Shown in pieces: positions 1 through 7,621 of a stretch of DNA of 64,000 nt. The stretch is from Scatosoma sp045613545 (GTDB lineage: Bacteria; Bacillota; Clostridia; Christensenellales; Borkfalkiaceae). Within the stretch, counting starts at the first letter, position 1, and every line of letters starts with the position of its first letter. The position numbers were made by a program, and so were the translations under genes. Below the pieces are notes generated by a model that ran no database searches, was not told the origin of the DNA, and saw only the letters and a program-made list of their open reading frames with translations. Location: NCBI GenBank assembly GCA_045613545.1, contig JAZLBD010000005.1, positions 36,175 through 100,174 of the forward strand, in the 5' to 3' direction.

Positions 1-337
1 CCCCGTCCTCGTCCGAAAAGGCGCGCACTCCGATCACGGGCCGAAGGGTGGAAAGCTTGGCGATTCTCGCATCAATGGCGGGCGCAATATGATTGAATAC
101 CTCGCGCGATTGCCAGTAATAACGCTGATTTTCCTCGTCCAACCCGCCTTTCGGGGAAATATCGCAGTATTGATTTCCACTGAAAAAGTTCATATTCAAT
201 AGCCAACCGCTTTCAATCTTTCTCCGCTTTTCCCTACGGTTTTCAAAGTCCGCCGTAATTTCCATCGCGCGTTTTTTCTTTCGCTTTTCTTCCTGTTGCT
301 TTTGTTTCTCCGACCATTCCGTTGTTTCCACTGTCAT
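1..337 (-). CDS. Phage portal protein, N-terminal fragment (runs off the window)
   Basis: About 112 codons are open from an ATG at 337 to the window edge. The product has a charged N-terminal stretch (many Lys, Arg and Glu in the first 45 residues), then a segment reading GWLLNMNFFSGNQY and, further on, REVFNHIAPAIDARIAKLS. The phrase NHIAP followed by R-AKLS is typical of portal proteins of tailed phages of Clostridia, which form the dodecameric DNA gate of the capsid and dock the terminase. The ATG overlaps the stop of the upstream gene (ATGA), which implies translational coupling in a packaging operon. Assignment rests on motif memory and on the terminase two genes upstream; the C-terminal part is not visible. 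Confidence 0.72.
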   Translation of the reverse strand, partial: MTVETTEWSEKQKQQEEKRKKKRAMEITADFENRREKRRKIESGWLLNMNFFSGNQYCDISPKGGLDEENQRYYWQSREVFNHIAPAIDARIAKLSTLRPVIGVRAFSDEDG

Positions 338-687
338 TTTTCTTCTCCTTTTTTGAATTTTTTCACACCGCCAGATCTATTTCCTCTTTCGTAGGCATCG
401 CGTTTGCCTTCCGCCTCTTTTTTCGCGAGGCATAACCTTTCCACGAGCAACTGCTTTTCCCTTTCCAGCTCCTCATCGGACATACTTTCTACACCCTCCC
501 CATGTAAAGATTGTAGCATTTGCATCGCTTTTAGGTCGGGCGGAATCTCCTTTTTAATTTCCTTGCGTTTGGTGAGTTTCATTTGCCCGTCCACCTCGGC
601 GTATTCTTCCGTCACTTCGCGCGAAGTAAAACCGCGCGCCACCTTAAAAAGCGTCTCTTCCAATTTCTCTTTCTTCCCTTTCGCCAT
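334..687 (-). CDS. Small hydrophilic phage protein between terminase and portal genes
   Basis: The product has 117 residues, is very rich in Lys and Glu and has no membrane segment. Its middle (residues about 65-95) is predicted to be helical, with the stretch MSDEELEREKQLLVERLCLA, and the C-terminus is basic (KKFKKGEEK). I do not recognise the family. It lies directly after the large terminase with no gap and its stop overlaps the portal start by four bases, so it belongs to the packaging operon. The position would suit a small terminase or a portal accessory protein, but no DNA-binding fold is evident and I assign no function. Confidence 0.6.
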   Translation of the reverse strand: MAKGKKEKLEETLFKVARGFTSREVTEEYAEVDGQMKLTKRKEIKKEIPPDLKAMQMLQSLHGEGVESMSDEELEREKQLLVERLCLAKKEAEGKRDAYERGNRSGGVKKFKKGEEK

Positions 688-2115
688 CTACACCCTCCTT
701 TGACAAATTTTCCGTATCAGCCGTTCCTTATCCTTTTCAATCGACGACTTTTCTCTCTCAACCGTCACCTTCTTCCTTCGCGACATCAAGTAATACCGCA
801 TTTCGTCCAAGGCGTGATCGTCCGTCTTTCTCGGCGAGTCGCCACTCCCCCAAAAATACCCTTTCAACTCCCGAATCAAATGCACGCAAGAGGAAAAAAT
901 GTAAATATTCGGCAATCCGTTTTTCTGATTGAGATAACTTTTCACCCGCGCAATCCCCGAAAACAAATCCTTGTCCACGTCGGGATTGACCAAAATCCCC
1001 CGTTCGTAAAAAAGCTCGCACACGCTTTTCACCCCCGAAAGAGTCCTTTGCTTCGCCGCGCTGTCGATGAGCGCGCGCACCCGCCCTTTCGTATCCCTCT
1101 TCCACGCGAGCTTATCGCAAATTTTTTGGATCTCGCCGGCGTGATAGTCGACGTCTTTTCCCGCGACGAAATGTTCGTAGATCACGTACACGTTATCGTC
1201 GTAATCCACCGCGTACCAATGCGCCGACAACGGGTTGTTGAGACCGGGGTCTATGGAAATATTGTCCTGCCAATCGGCAGGTACTTGAAAGGGCTCGATC
1301 ACGTGGATTTTTTCATCGAATTCGGGATAGACAAGCCCAGCGCTACTTGCAAACCGTCCAAACCTCCGCGATTGCAACTCCGTTTCGTCCATACATTTTT
1401 CGAGTTTTTCAATCTCCTGCGAAGAAAGGTGGGGATTGTCCGCCCATTCCATAAACTCATACCAAATTTCGGGGTCATCGTGCCGATTCATAAAAATCTC
1501 TTCGTACACGAACGTGAGTCCCTTTAAGGGGGTCATCGTGCCGAACAAATCCCCTTGCCGATCGAACACGCGCATGCGACATTCCTCGTAGATATCCTTG
1601 GGCGGTTCTTCGTCGAACCACACGAAATCGAGCGACGCGCCTTGAAATTTTTCTCTGCCTTGGTCACAGCTTTTGAACCCGATCACGGAAATTCCACCGA
1701 ATACGTTTTTTACACGAATAAAGTCGATCACGCCCCCCTCGGGGAAATCCTTTCTACCCGTCAGCATCACGATTTCTTCAATCCATTCCCGCTTTAAGTA
1801 GTGCAGAATTTTCTTTTGTGCCACGTCCCGTTGCACCTGCGAAGAGAGGGACACCACCCAACCTTGGCAGTTTTTTCTATTTTCCCGATAGGGATGCACC
1901 CCTCTTGCCATATAGACGCATTCGACCGCACCACACTCCGTCTTGCCCGAACGGTTCCCCCCGAATACCCAACGGTTTTTCTTTAGGGAACGATGAAAGG
2001 CGACTTGTTTTTCGTGTATCTTGTCCCCTTTGTTATACGCCCCCAAGAAGTCCTCTTTTCTACGGCGGGCAAGTTCTTTTTCTATCGCGTATAATCTTTC
2101 TACAATCTCTTTCAT
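688..2115 (-). CDS. terL: Phage terminase large subunit
   Basis: This is the ATP-driven motor and nuclease that packages phage DNA into proheads. The ATPase domain has a Walker A motif GGNRSGKT at about residues 52-59 and a Walker B DFVWFDEEPP with Asp168/Glu169. The C-terminal RNase H-like nuclease shows SIDPG near residue 290, followed by a second acidic position in LIDSAAK. The length of 475 residues is normal for the family. I start at the second ATG (2115), because GGAG lies five bases before it, whereas the upstream ATG at 2148 has no ribosome site. It opens the leftward packaging operon (terminase, small protein, portal). Confidence 0.9.
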   Translation of the reverse strand: MKEIVERLYAIEKELARRRKEDFLGAYNKGDKIHEKQVAFHRSLKKNRWVFGGNRSGKTECGAVECVYMARGVHPYRENRKNCQGWVVSLSSQVQRDVAQKKILHYLKREWIEEIVMLTGRKDFPEGGVIDFIRVKNVFGGISVIGFKSCDQGREKFQGASLDFVWFDEEPPKDIYEECRMRVFDRQGDLFGTMTPLKGLTFVYEEIFMNRHDDPEIWYEFMEWADNPHLSSQEIEKLEKCMDETELQSRRFGRFASSAGLVYPEFDEKIHVIEPFQVPADWQDNISIDPGLNNPLSAHWYAVDYDDNVYVIYEHFVAGKDVDYHAGEIQKICDKLAWKRDTKGRVRALIDSAAKQRTLSGVKSVCELFYERGILVNPDVDKDLFSGIARVKSYLNQKNGLPNIYIFSSCVHLIRELKGYFWGSGDSPRKTDDHALDEMRYYLMSRRKKVTVEREKSSIEKDKERLIRKICQRRV

Positions 2116-2169
2116 AATTCTCCAAAAACACGCAAAAATTTCTCGCAAAGCATTTTTATAATGAAATGT

Positions 2170-2844
2170 ATGAAAAAATTGATTTTTGCGGTACTTTTAC
2201 CCATTTTATATTGTGTCGCGAGCTTCCTATCTCCGCCACTACATAGTGCCCACGCCGTAAGCGACTGCTTTGCCTACGTCCCTACGCAAAACGTTTATTT
2301 CTATACGAGTGAATCAAACGGCGTTCGGCAAGGACTTTTCCTTTTGCCCTATTCCTATTACGTACACGTCGTCGGCGAAGACGAGGAATACTACCTCATC
2401 GAATACCTAACGGACGGCACCTACACCAAAAAACTCTTCGGTTACTGTAAAAAGTCGGAAGTCATTCCCGTAGATTACCTTCCCGAACGGCCGTATCTGT
2501 ATCTCACCGTCGACGTCACCTACACCATAAACGGAGGCATGAACCCCTCCTTTTCGGAAATCACCTTTACGTGTGGATATTACGGCGACTATTTAGAGGG
2601 AACGAAAACGTTCGCTTACGTGTATCGGGACGATCTGTTCGGTTATATCCCTAAACCCACGACGCTCACCTATCCCAAAAACGAGGAATACGACGAACGG
2701 AACAAAGCGGAAGACGTATTCGCGGAGGAAAAATCCTCCTCTCCCTCGCAAATCGCCCTCCTCGTCCTTTTGTGTTTGCTCATTCCCACCGTCGCCACTC
2801 TTATTTTGAAACCCAACAAAAAGAATTTCGACGAAGAGGATTAA
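2170..2844 (+). CDS. Secreted SH3-like protein with C-terminal membrane anchor
   Basis: The product has an N-terminal signal peptide (basic start, hydrophobic core, probable cleavage after HSAHA). An extracellular region with a bacterial SH3-like pattern follows (YYLIEYLTDG, then FGYCKKSEVIP). A single C-terminal membrane helix (residues about 195-214) ends in a short Lys/Asp tail. It resembles the C-terminal 120 residues of the 3703 gene, so the two look like relatives. No ribosome site precedes either ATG (2161 or 2170). A TATAAT at 2157-2162 ends seven bases before the ATG at 2170, which suggests a leaderless mRNA, although no good -35 is visible. It is oriented against the phage genes around it and its 3' end overlaps the next gene by four bases. 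Confidence 0.7.
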   Translation: MKKLIFAVLLPILYCVASFLSPPLHSAHAVSDCFAYVPTQNVYFYTSESNGVRQGLFLLPYSYYVHVVGEDEEYYLIEYLTDGTYTKKLFGYCKKSEVIPVDYLPERPYLYLTVDVTYTINGGMNPSFSEITFTCGYYGDYLEGTKTFAYVYRDDLFGYIPKPTTLTYPKNEEYDERNKAEDVFAEEKSSSPSQIALLVLLCLLIPTVATLILKPNKKNFDEED

Positions 2845-3347
2845 ATCCTCTTGCGTTTTAAGAATCGTTCGACGAGATCGGTTGGACGGACTTTTTCCAC
2901 GTGGGAAAAGATATATCGTAATTCTTCTAAATCGGCGTATTCTTCCCAAAACTTGTCCTTTTTGAGTTCTGATCTCTCGAACATATGTACGACCTTTTCC
3001 AGCAACTTCGCCTGCTTGCGATAATAACTTCTTTCACTCGAGAAAGGCGGTTTTACGCAAGCCTCCAAATATGCTTTAATCTTTCTTTTTCGACGGAAAT
3101 AACGAAGTTCGAGCAACAATTGCTCTTCACTTGAAAGCCTTCCCAAAAACTGTTCGATCTGTTCCTGTAAGTGGACGAGCCTTCTCTTTTTCAAAATATC
3201 TTCCGCCATTTTTACCATCGCTTTTTCCCCGCTTCTGCGGTTGTCAAACGATAACATCGCCCGCGTAAAGATATGCTCCTCGAATCCCCTCTCCAAGCCT
3301 TTGAGCTTTGGATAACTGTATAAAACCGACTTTACGTGCTCTTCCAT
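2841..3347 (-). CDS. ArpU/RinA-like phage transcription regulator
   Basis: The product has 168 mostly helical, basic residues. Residues about 90-135 contain LSSEEQLLLELRYF followed by a helix-turn-helix-like segment ending in SERSYYRKQAKLLEKVV. This layout is seen in the ArpU/RinA family of phage late-gene activators, which are distantly sigma-70 region 4-like. The gene sits upstream of terminase in the same orientation, the usual place for such regulators. A good ribosome site (GGAGG, eight bases upstream) supports the start. A Cheo-type LexA box lies about 180 bases upstream. The similarity is recognised by pattern only, so the family call is tentative. Confidence 0.55.
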   Translation of the reverse strand: MEEHVKSVLYSYPKLKGLERGFEEHIFTRAMLSFDNRRSGEKAMVKMAEDILKKRRLVHLQEQIEQFLGRLSSEEQLLLELRYFRRKRKIKAYLEACVKPPFSSERSYYRKQAKLLEKVVHMFERSELKKDKFWEEYADLEELRYIFSHVEKVRPTDLVERFLKRKRI

Positions 3348-3666
3348 TTTTACTACCTCCTGCCAAGATAAACCCTCGATTCATTCACTCTCCTCTTTGG
3401 TAAAAATTTGTCTTGCTCTTCTTTATTTTTTTCTTCAGTACGTCTTTTCCTTTCGACGCCCCTATTATGTCACGCCTTTTCCACTTTGTCTATATTCCAC
3501 TGCCAATTTTTGTTTTCAAAACGCGAACATTTGTTCGGATTTGCCCCATTTTATCAAATAAAATATGACAACTATTTGCCTGTTTCATAAAAAATACGAA
3601 TAAAAACGGAAAATTCTTCCATTTTTTCGGAATTTTTGCTTTCTATAATTTTTATTTGTCATTTAT
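3348..3666. other. Intergenic region between phage regulator and the propeller gene
   Basis: About 320 AT-rich bases hold the leader of the leftward regulator. A possible leftward promoter is TAGACA, 17 bases, CATAAT, near 3470-3500. The region also contains the LexA box at 3524-3537. I see no RNA gene or convincing small gene. An ATG with an RBS near 3381 opens a short frame that overlaps the regulator start and is probably spurious. Confidence 0.4.
3524..3537. promoter_or_regulatory. LexA (SOS, Cheo-type) operator
   Basis: The 14-base palindrome CGAACATTTGTTCG matches the Firmicutes LexA box CGAAC-N4-GTTCG exactly. It lies upstream of the leftward phage regulator and packaging genes, so DNA damage probably derepresses this module, as in SOS-induced prophages. 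Which promoter it covers is not certain. Confidence 0.75.
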
Positions 3667-3695
3667 TTGCTTTTTTCGCCTGCTTATGCTATAAT
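3667..3695 (+). promoter_or_regulatory. Promoter of the propeller gene, probably giving a leaderless mRNA
   Basis: TTGCTT (3667-3672), a 17-base spacer and TATAAT (3690-3695) preceded by TGC (extended -10). The ATG at 3703 begins seven bases after the -10, where transcription should start, and the only AAGG is two bases from the ATG, too close to act as a normal ribosome site. Confidence 0.75.
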
Positions 3696-3702
3696 TTAAG
3701 GT

Positions 3703-6012
3703 ATGAAAAAGCTTTTGAAGACAACTTTATCTTTGCTTTTACCCCTCTTAAGTCTTCCTTTGACGGCGTTGGGGCTTTCTCGCGTGAACGCAAGCGCGGA
3801 ATCCACGGAGGAAAGTCGGCTGTTTTTACCGAGCCTTTACGAGGAACATTTACCGCTTGAAGCACCGTCCGACGTCGCGACGGGCGAACGGTATCTTGCC
3901 GTCGCAGACGAAAACCGCATTTACCTACTCGATCGAGAAAAGGAAGAATATACGTTATACGAACACACGACGAACGTCAACGAACTCGAATTTTTCGGGG
4001 AGGATTTATTCTTTCTCGATCAAGCGATGAACTTATACCGTCGCCCTATCGACGATTTAGAGACGTCGACGACCGCCGTGCAGCATTGCATCTCGTTCGC
4101 GATTTCCAATGACGTAATGTATTTCACCAAAAAATCGGGCGGAAAAGCGCAAATTTATTCCGCTCCGCTTTCCAACCCCGCGCAAGAAACGGCGCGTAGC
4201 GACGAGCAGATCGCCGAAACCGATCCCGCCATTTGCACGAACGGTAGCGATTTATACTATACCCTCGAAGGGAAAAATACCCATTTATACCTTTTAAGCG
4301 ACGAAAATTTCGAAGTGCGGTTGCCCGAAAAGACGATCGGGTCTATTGCGATGGATCACGAATATTTATACTATACCGCCGCGAAAGATTTCTACGTTTA
4401 TCATTTGACGGCGCTTCGACAAAACGACGAAAACGCGCTCGTATTCAAAGCGGAGGGCAACTATTCTTCGGTCAACCTTGCCCCAGACGGATTTATATAC
4501 GTGGTCAAGGACAGTTCGATTTTACGATACGATCCCACCGCTCACGCCTTTACCGATTACGAGATTGGCTCTTCTTCTACCACCCCGAACCGCTTGAACG
4601 ACGCACATGACTTTACGCAAGCGGGAAACACCCTCGTCGTTGCGGAAACGGGACGGATAAAAAAGATAGACGCGCAGATGCGCGAAGTGAAAAACCTCCC
4701 TTCTATCACGGGGAATTGGATCGCTTCGGACGGAACGACCGCGCTTATCGCAAACCCGACCTCAGCTGCTCTTTACGATTTGCAAACGGGCGAAACGTTG
4801 GGTAGTTATCCCAATTTCTCCTCGCATATCGTCGGCGTAGTCAACGTGTTTGGGAAATATTACCTCGCCACCGAAGACGGATTTTGCACGATCGACGAAA
4901 CGTCGAAAGCCATCGTCCGTTCGATCACGGCGCCGAAAACGCCCGCTCTTCTCTCGTCCGATCTGTTCGGCTATATTTACGTAGCCTACCGCGACGGACA
5001 GGTATTTTCCTACACCGAAGATGAGTTTTTAGATCCCAACACGCAAAAGACGGCAAAGGACTTACTCGCCACGATAGAGAGCGACTGCACGAAACTCCTC
5101 GTGGACTTTGATCGAACGATTTACACCCTCAAAAACGGTAAAATTCTCGCGTATAAAGACGGACAAAAACAAACGATCTCTCTTGCCGAGCGGTTGGTTT
5201 ACGGGCAGGACGATTCCACCCCCGTTACCTCTTTTGCCTTCGGCTACGAAACGGGTACGACCTATGTTTTATACGATCAAAACTTCCTCGCGCAAACGAA
5301 TAAACTCTCGCTTCCCACCTTGCATACCATCGACGTGATGGACGCAAGCGAGAATGTGTTCGATAACCAAACGGCAAACTTTACCCTCGTTAAAATCGAA
5401 AAAGACGCGCTGTTTATTCATTTCGACATCGAAAGCTTGCAAGGGGCAACCTATTTCCCTTATTTGACGTACGATCGCGTGCAAGAGGAACGAATCGCGC
5501 TCAAATTGGGCGAAACGGAACGCTTTAACGTCGTCACCGTATTCGATGAAAAAACCCACGAATACTTTACCGCGATCGTCGAAAAAACCTCTTGTTTGCA
5601 AGAGCTTACCCAAACGGAATATTTAACGGAAGCGGAAAGATTTACCGAATCCCCCTACGGCTATATCACGAGCAAACTACCCCTCTATAAATTCCCCTAT
5701 CTCACCGATTTGTTGACGATAGACGACCTCGAACGGCACGCGCAAGTTAAAGTACTCGGCGCGATTGAGGATCTCGATTCCACCTACTATCTCGTAGAAT
5801 ACACGGATGAGGACGGCAACGTCTTACAAGGCTACGTTCCGCAAAGCTACGTATCTCCTTTCGACGGTCGCTATCCCGAAGCGGAAGAAAACGTATACGG
5901 CGAAACGACCTCCGACGTCGATTCTGTATGGCGAGCAACGTTCTTGCTTTTAGGTGGACTTGCCATTGCGATTTTGGTGGACGCCCTTATCCTCCGCAAA
6001 AAGAAAGATTAA
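3703..6012 (+). CDS. Secreted beta-propeller-like protein with SH3-like domain and C-terminal anchor
   Basis: The 769-residue product starts with a signal peptide (MKKLLKTTLSLLLPLLSLPL) likely cleaved near the Ala-rich NASAES. It continues with about 580 residues of repeated short beta blades (LYYTLEGK, YLYYTAAKD, YVAYRDGQVFSY), typical of WD40/NHL-like propellers. An SH3-like module follows at residues about 640-725 (YYLVEYTDEDGNVLQGYVP). A membrane helix near 740-760 ends in a Lys-rich tail. It is therefore likely anchored in the membrane with the propeller outside. Ligand and function are unknown. Its SH3-like end and anchor resemble the 2170 gene, and both genes appear leaderless. A strong hairpin follows the stop. 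Confidence 0.7.
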   Translation: MKKLLKTTLSLLLPLLSLPLTALGLSRVNASAESTEESRLFLPSLYEEHLPLEAPSDVATGERYLAVADENRIYLLDREKEEYTLYEHTTNVNELEFFGEDLFFLDQAMNLYRRPIDDLETSTTAVQHCISFAISNDVMYFTKKSGGKAQIYSAPLSNPAQETARSDEQIAETDPAICTNGSDLYYTLEGKNTHLYLLSDENFEVRLPEKTIGSIAMDHEYLYYTAAKDFYVYHLTALRQNDENALVFKAEGNYSSVNLAPDGFIYVVKDSSILRYDPTAHAFTDYEIGSSSTTPNRLNDAHDFTQAGNTLVVAETGRIKKIDAQMREVKNLPSITGNWIASDGTTALIANPTSAALYDLQTGETLGSYPNFSSHIVGVVNVFGKYYLATEDGFCTIDETSKAIVRSITAPKTPALLSSDLFGYIYVAYRDGQVFSYTEDEFLDPNTQKTAKDLLATIESDCTKLLVDFDRTIYTLKNGKILAYKDGQKQTISLAERLVYGQDDSTPVTSFAFGYETGTTYVLYDQNFLAQTNKLSLPTLHTIDVMDASENVFDNQTANFTLVKIEKDALFIHFDIESLQGATYFPYLTYDRVQEERIALKLGETERFNVVTVFDEKTHEYFTAIVEKTSCLQELTQTEYLTEAERFTESPYGYITSKLPLYKFPYLTDLLTIDDLERHAQVKVLGAIEDLDSTYYLVEYTDEDGNVLQGYVPQSYVSPFDGRYPEAEENVYGETTSDVDSVWRATFLLLGGLAIAILVDALILRKKKD

Positions 6013-6017
6013 AACAA

Positions 6018-6047
6018 ATCCCCCTCGCTGTTTTCAGCGAGGGGGAT
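6018..6047 (+). terminator. Hairpin terminator after the propeller gene
   Basis: A perfect 13-base stem (ATCCCCCTCGCTG) with a TTTT loop begins six bases after the stop. The downstream T tract is weak on this strand. It separates the rightward gene from the leftward tRNA. Confidence 0.7.
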
Positions 6048-6073
6048 TCCCTTAAAAACGATTATAAGAAGCG

Positions 6074-6104
6074 AAAAAAAGGCCTCGTGGAAATCACGAG
6101 GTCT
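6074..6104 (-). terminator. Intrinsic terminator of tRNA-Ser(CGA)
   Basis: On the minus strand a GACCTCGTG/CACGAGGCC stem is followed by seven T, starting a few bases after the tRNA CCA end. Confidence 0.85.
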
Positions 6105-6106
6105 TT

Positions 6107-6196
6107 TGGCGCAGAGAAAGAGATTTGAACTCTTGGATACGTTCCCGCATCACACGATTTCGAATCGTGCGCGTTCGACCACTCCGCCATCTCTGC
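6107..6196 (-). tRNA. tRNA-Ser (anticodon CGA)
   Basis: The 90-nt minus-strand sequence folds as a class II tRNA. The acceptor stem is GCAGAGA/TCTCTGC, the anticodon stem CACGA/TCGTG has loop TTCGAAA (anticodon CGA, reads UCG), and there is a long variable arm, a T loop TTCAAAT and an encoded CCA. Confidence 0.95.
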
Positions 6197-6285
6197 ACAG
6201 CATTGTTATTATATCCCATTCTCTCAAAAAAAGCAACTGATTTTACGTCGATTTATAAGGTTTTTATCCGCATTTTAAGAAATTT

Positions 6286-6311
6286 ACGCCGACGAACTTC
6301 TTCGTCGGCGT
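6286..6311 (-). terminator. Hairpin at the end of the 12-gene operon
   Basis: An 11-base perfect stem ACGCCGACGAA/TTCGTCGGCGT with a four-base loop lies about 30 bases after the stop of the last operon gene. The T-rich tail on the minus strand is only moderate (AAATTTCTT). Confidence 0.6.
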
Positions 6312-6345
6312 AGTTGTTTTGTTTATAAAGTTGTTTTGTTTATAA
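6312..6345. repeat. 17-bp perfect tandem duplication over a stop codon
   Basis: Two adjacent copies of AGTTGTTTTGTTTATAA occupy 6312-6328 and 6329-6345. The second copy contains the stop codon of the leftward carrier gene, so the duplication adds only untranslated sequence. Confidence 0.9.
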
Positions 6346-7608
6346 GAGCGACACGATTAAATTCGAGGCAAGCACTACGAGTACGAGAGAAATGGGATAG
6401 GTCGCCGCGTACGCGCCCCCTACGTCCTCCGTTCCCGTCGAGGCAATCAACGCGCCGAGCGCGGGGGTGGACGTCATACCGCCACAGATGGAGCCAAGGT
6501 TGTTGAAAAGAGGAATTTTAAGCACGTACTTGGCAAACAAGAACCCTACGAACATCGGAAGGATCGTCATCACGACCCCCGCGATAAAGCCGTACAATAC
6601 GAGCATTCCGCCAAGCTCCGACGCGGAAAGTTCTTCCACGAGGGAGACCCCTCCCTCTACGCCTGCGCCGATCAAGAAAAGCATCAGGCCGAATTCTCTA
6701 AACGTTTTCAAAACGCTCCCGGGAACTTTGAGCGAGATTTTACCAAAACCGCCAAAGTGTCCGACGATAAGCGCCATAACGAGCGGTCCGCCCGTATTTC
6801 CAAGCGAGAAACAAGCACCGTCAAATCCTTTTCCCGTCAAGGGAATACTCAAACCGCCGAGCAACAGTCCTAAAACCAACGTGATCGAAAACGCGCAAAG
6901 TCCGAACGGATCAATATCGAAGCGTTTTTTCTCGCTTTCAATACTCTCACCGTGCGCCACGATCTTCATTTTTTCTCTTTCTTCTTCGTAGTTCGCTTTC
7001 AACATACGAGGTAAAAGCTGTACGAAAAGCACTACGCCGATTACGCCGAACGGATAGGCGATCGCGTGGCCGAGCGCGACGATCGCAGGGTTTTCTGCCA
7101 CCCCTTGCGCCGCCGAGAATCCGGGCGTTGAGGTGAGCGCGCCCGAAAGCACGCCGACGGAAAATTCCGAGCCGATTCCAGGGATCACGGTAAACGCGAT
7201 AGAGATAAGCGAACCCGTTAAAACGATAATTGTGCCGAGCAACACGTAGGACTTCGCGTTCTTTTTCAAATCGCGGAAAAAGCTCGGTCCCGCCACGAAG
7301 CCAACCGCCGTCACGAACAACACGAGCCCGATGCTCTGCACGTTTTTATAATCCTTTGCCGCGTCTACGCTAGGAATATAAAACCCTTTCAACCAGTCGA
7401 TTTTTCCAAGTCCCTCGAGCGTGAACAAATACCCGACTAAAATGGCAACGAGGAAAACCCCCGCCGTGCCGAGCGAAACGCCCTTGATCGTTATTCTGCC
7501 GAGCAAATACCCAAGCGCCGCAATGAGAAACACTGCAAGCAAAACGTAGGTAAAGCCTTTCGTTTTCAACACGTCCGAAAACGCGCACAATGAAAATAAT
7601 CGGAACAT
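6340..7608 (-). CDS. AAEx-family (AspT/YidE/SucE1-type) transporter, candidate succinate exporter
   Basis: The 422-residue protein has about ten to eleven membrane helices in two related halves. Each half begins with a glycine-rich stretch typical of the aspartate-alanine exchanger family (GVSLGTAGVFLVAILVG in the first). The TrkA-C domains found between the halves of many relatives are absent; a short charged loop (YEEEREKMKIVAHGESIESE) sits there instead. Family members include AspT (aspartate/alanine exchange) and Corynebacterium SucE1 (succinate export). It is the last gene of the operon that makes succinate, 13 bases after frdA, so succinate or another C4-dicarboxylate is the most likely substrate. 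That substrate is inferred from context only. Confidence 0.75.
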   Translation of the reverse strand: MFRLFSLCAFSDVLKTKGFTYVLLAVFLIAALGYLLGRITIKGVSLGTAGVFLVAILVGYLFTLEGLGKIDWLKGFYIPSVDAAKDYKNVQSIGLVLFVTAVGFVAGPSFFRDLKKNAKSYVLLGTIIVLTGSLISIAFTVIPGIGSEFSVGVLSGALTSTPGFSAAQGVAENPAIVALGHAIAYPFGVIGVVLFVQLLPRMLKANYEEEREKMKIVAHGESIESEKKRFDIDPFGLCAFSITLVLGLLLGGLSIPLTGKGFDGACFSLGNTGGPLVMALIVGHFGGFGKISLKVPGSVLKTFREFGLMLFLIGAGVEGGVSLVEELSASELGGMLVLYGFIAGVVMTILPMFVGFLFAKYVLKIPLFNNLGSICGGMTSTPALGALIASTGTEDVGGAYAATYPISLVLVVLASNLIVSLL

Positions 7609-7621
7609 ATTCTACCTTCTT

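Noticed and set aside
583..1527. Long rightward open frame opposite the terminase gene
   Set aside because: It is the mirror of a well-supported coding frame, has no ribosome site, and its product is a His/Arg/Phe-rich string without motifs.
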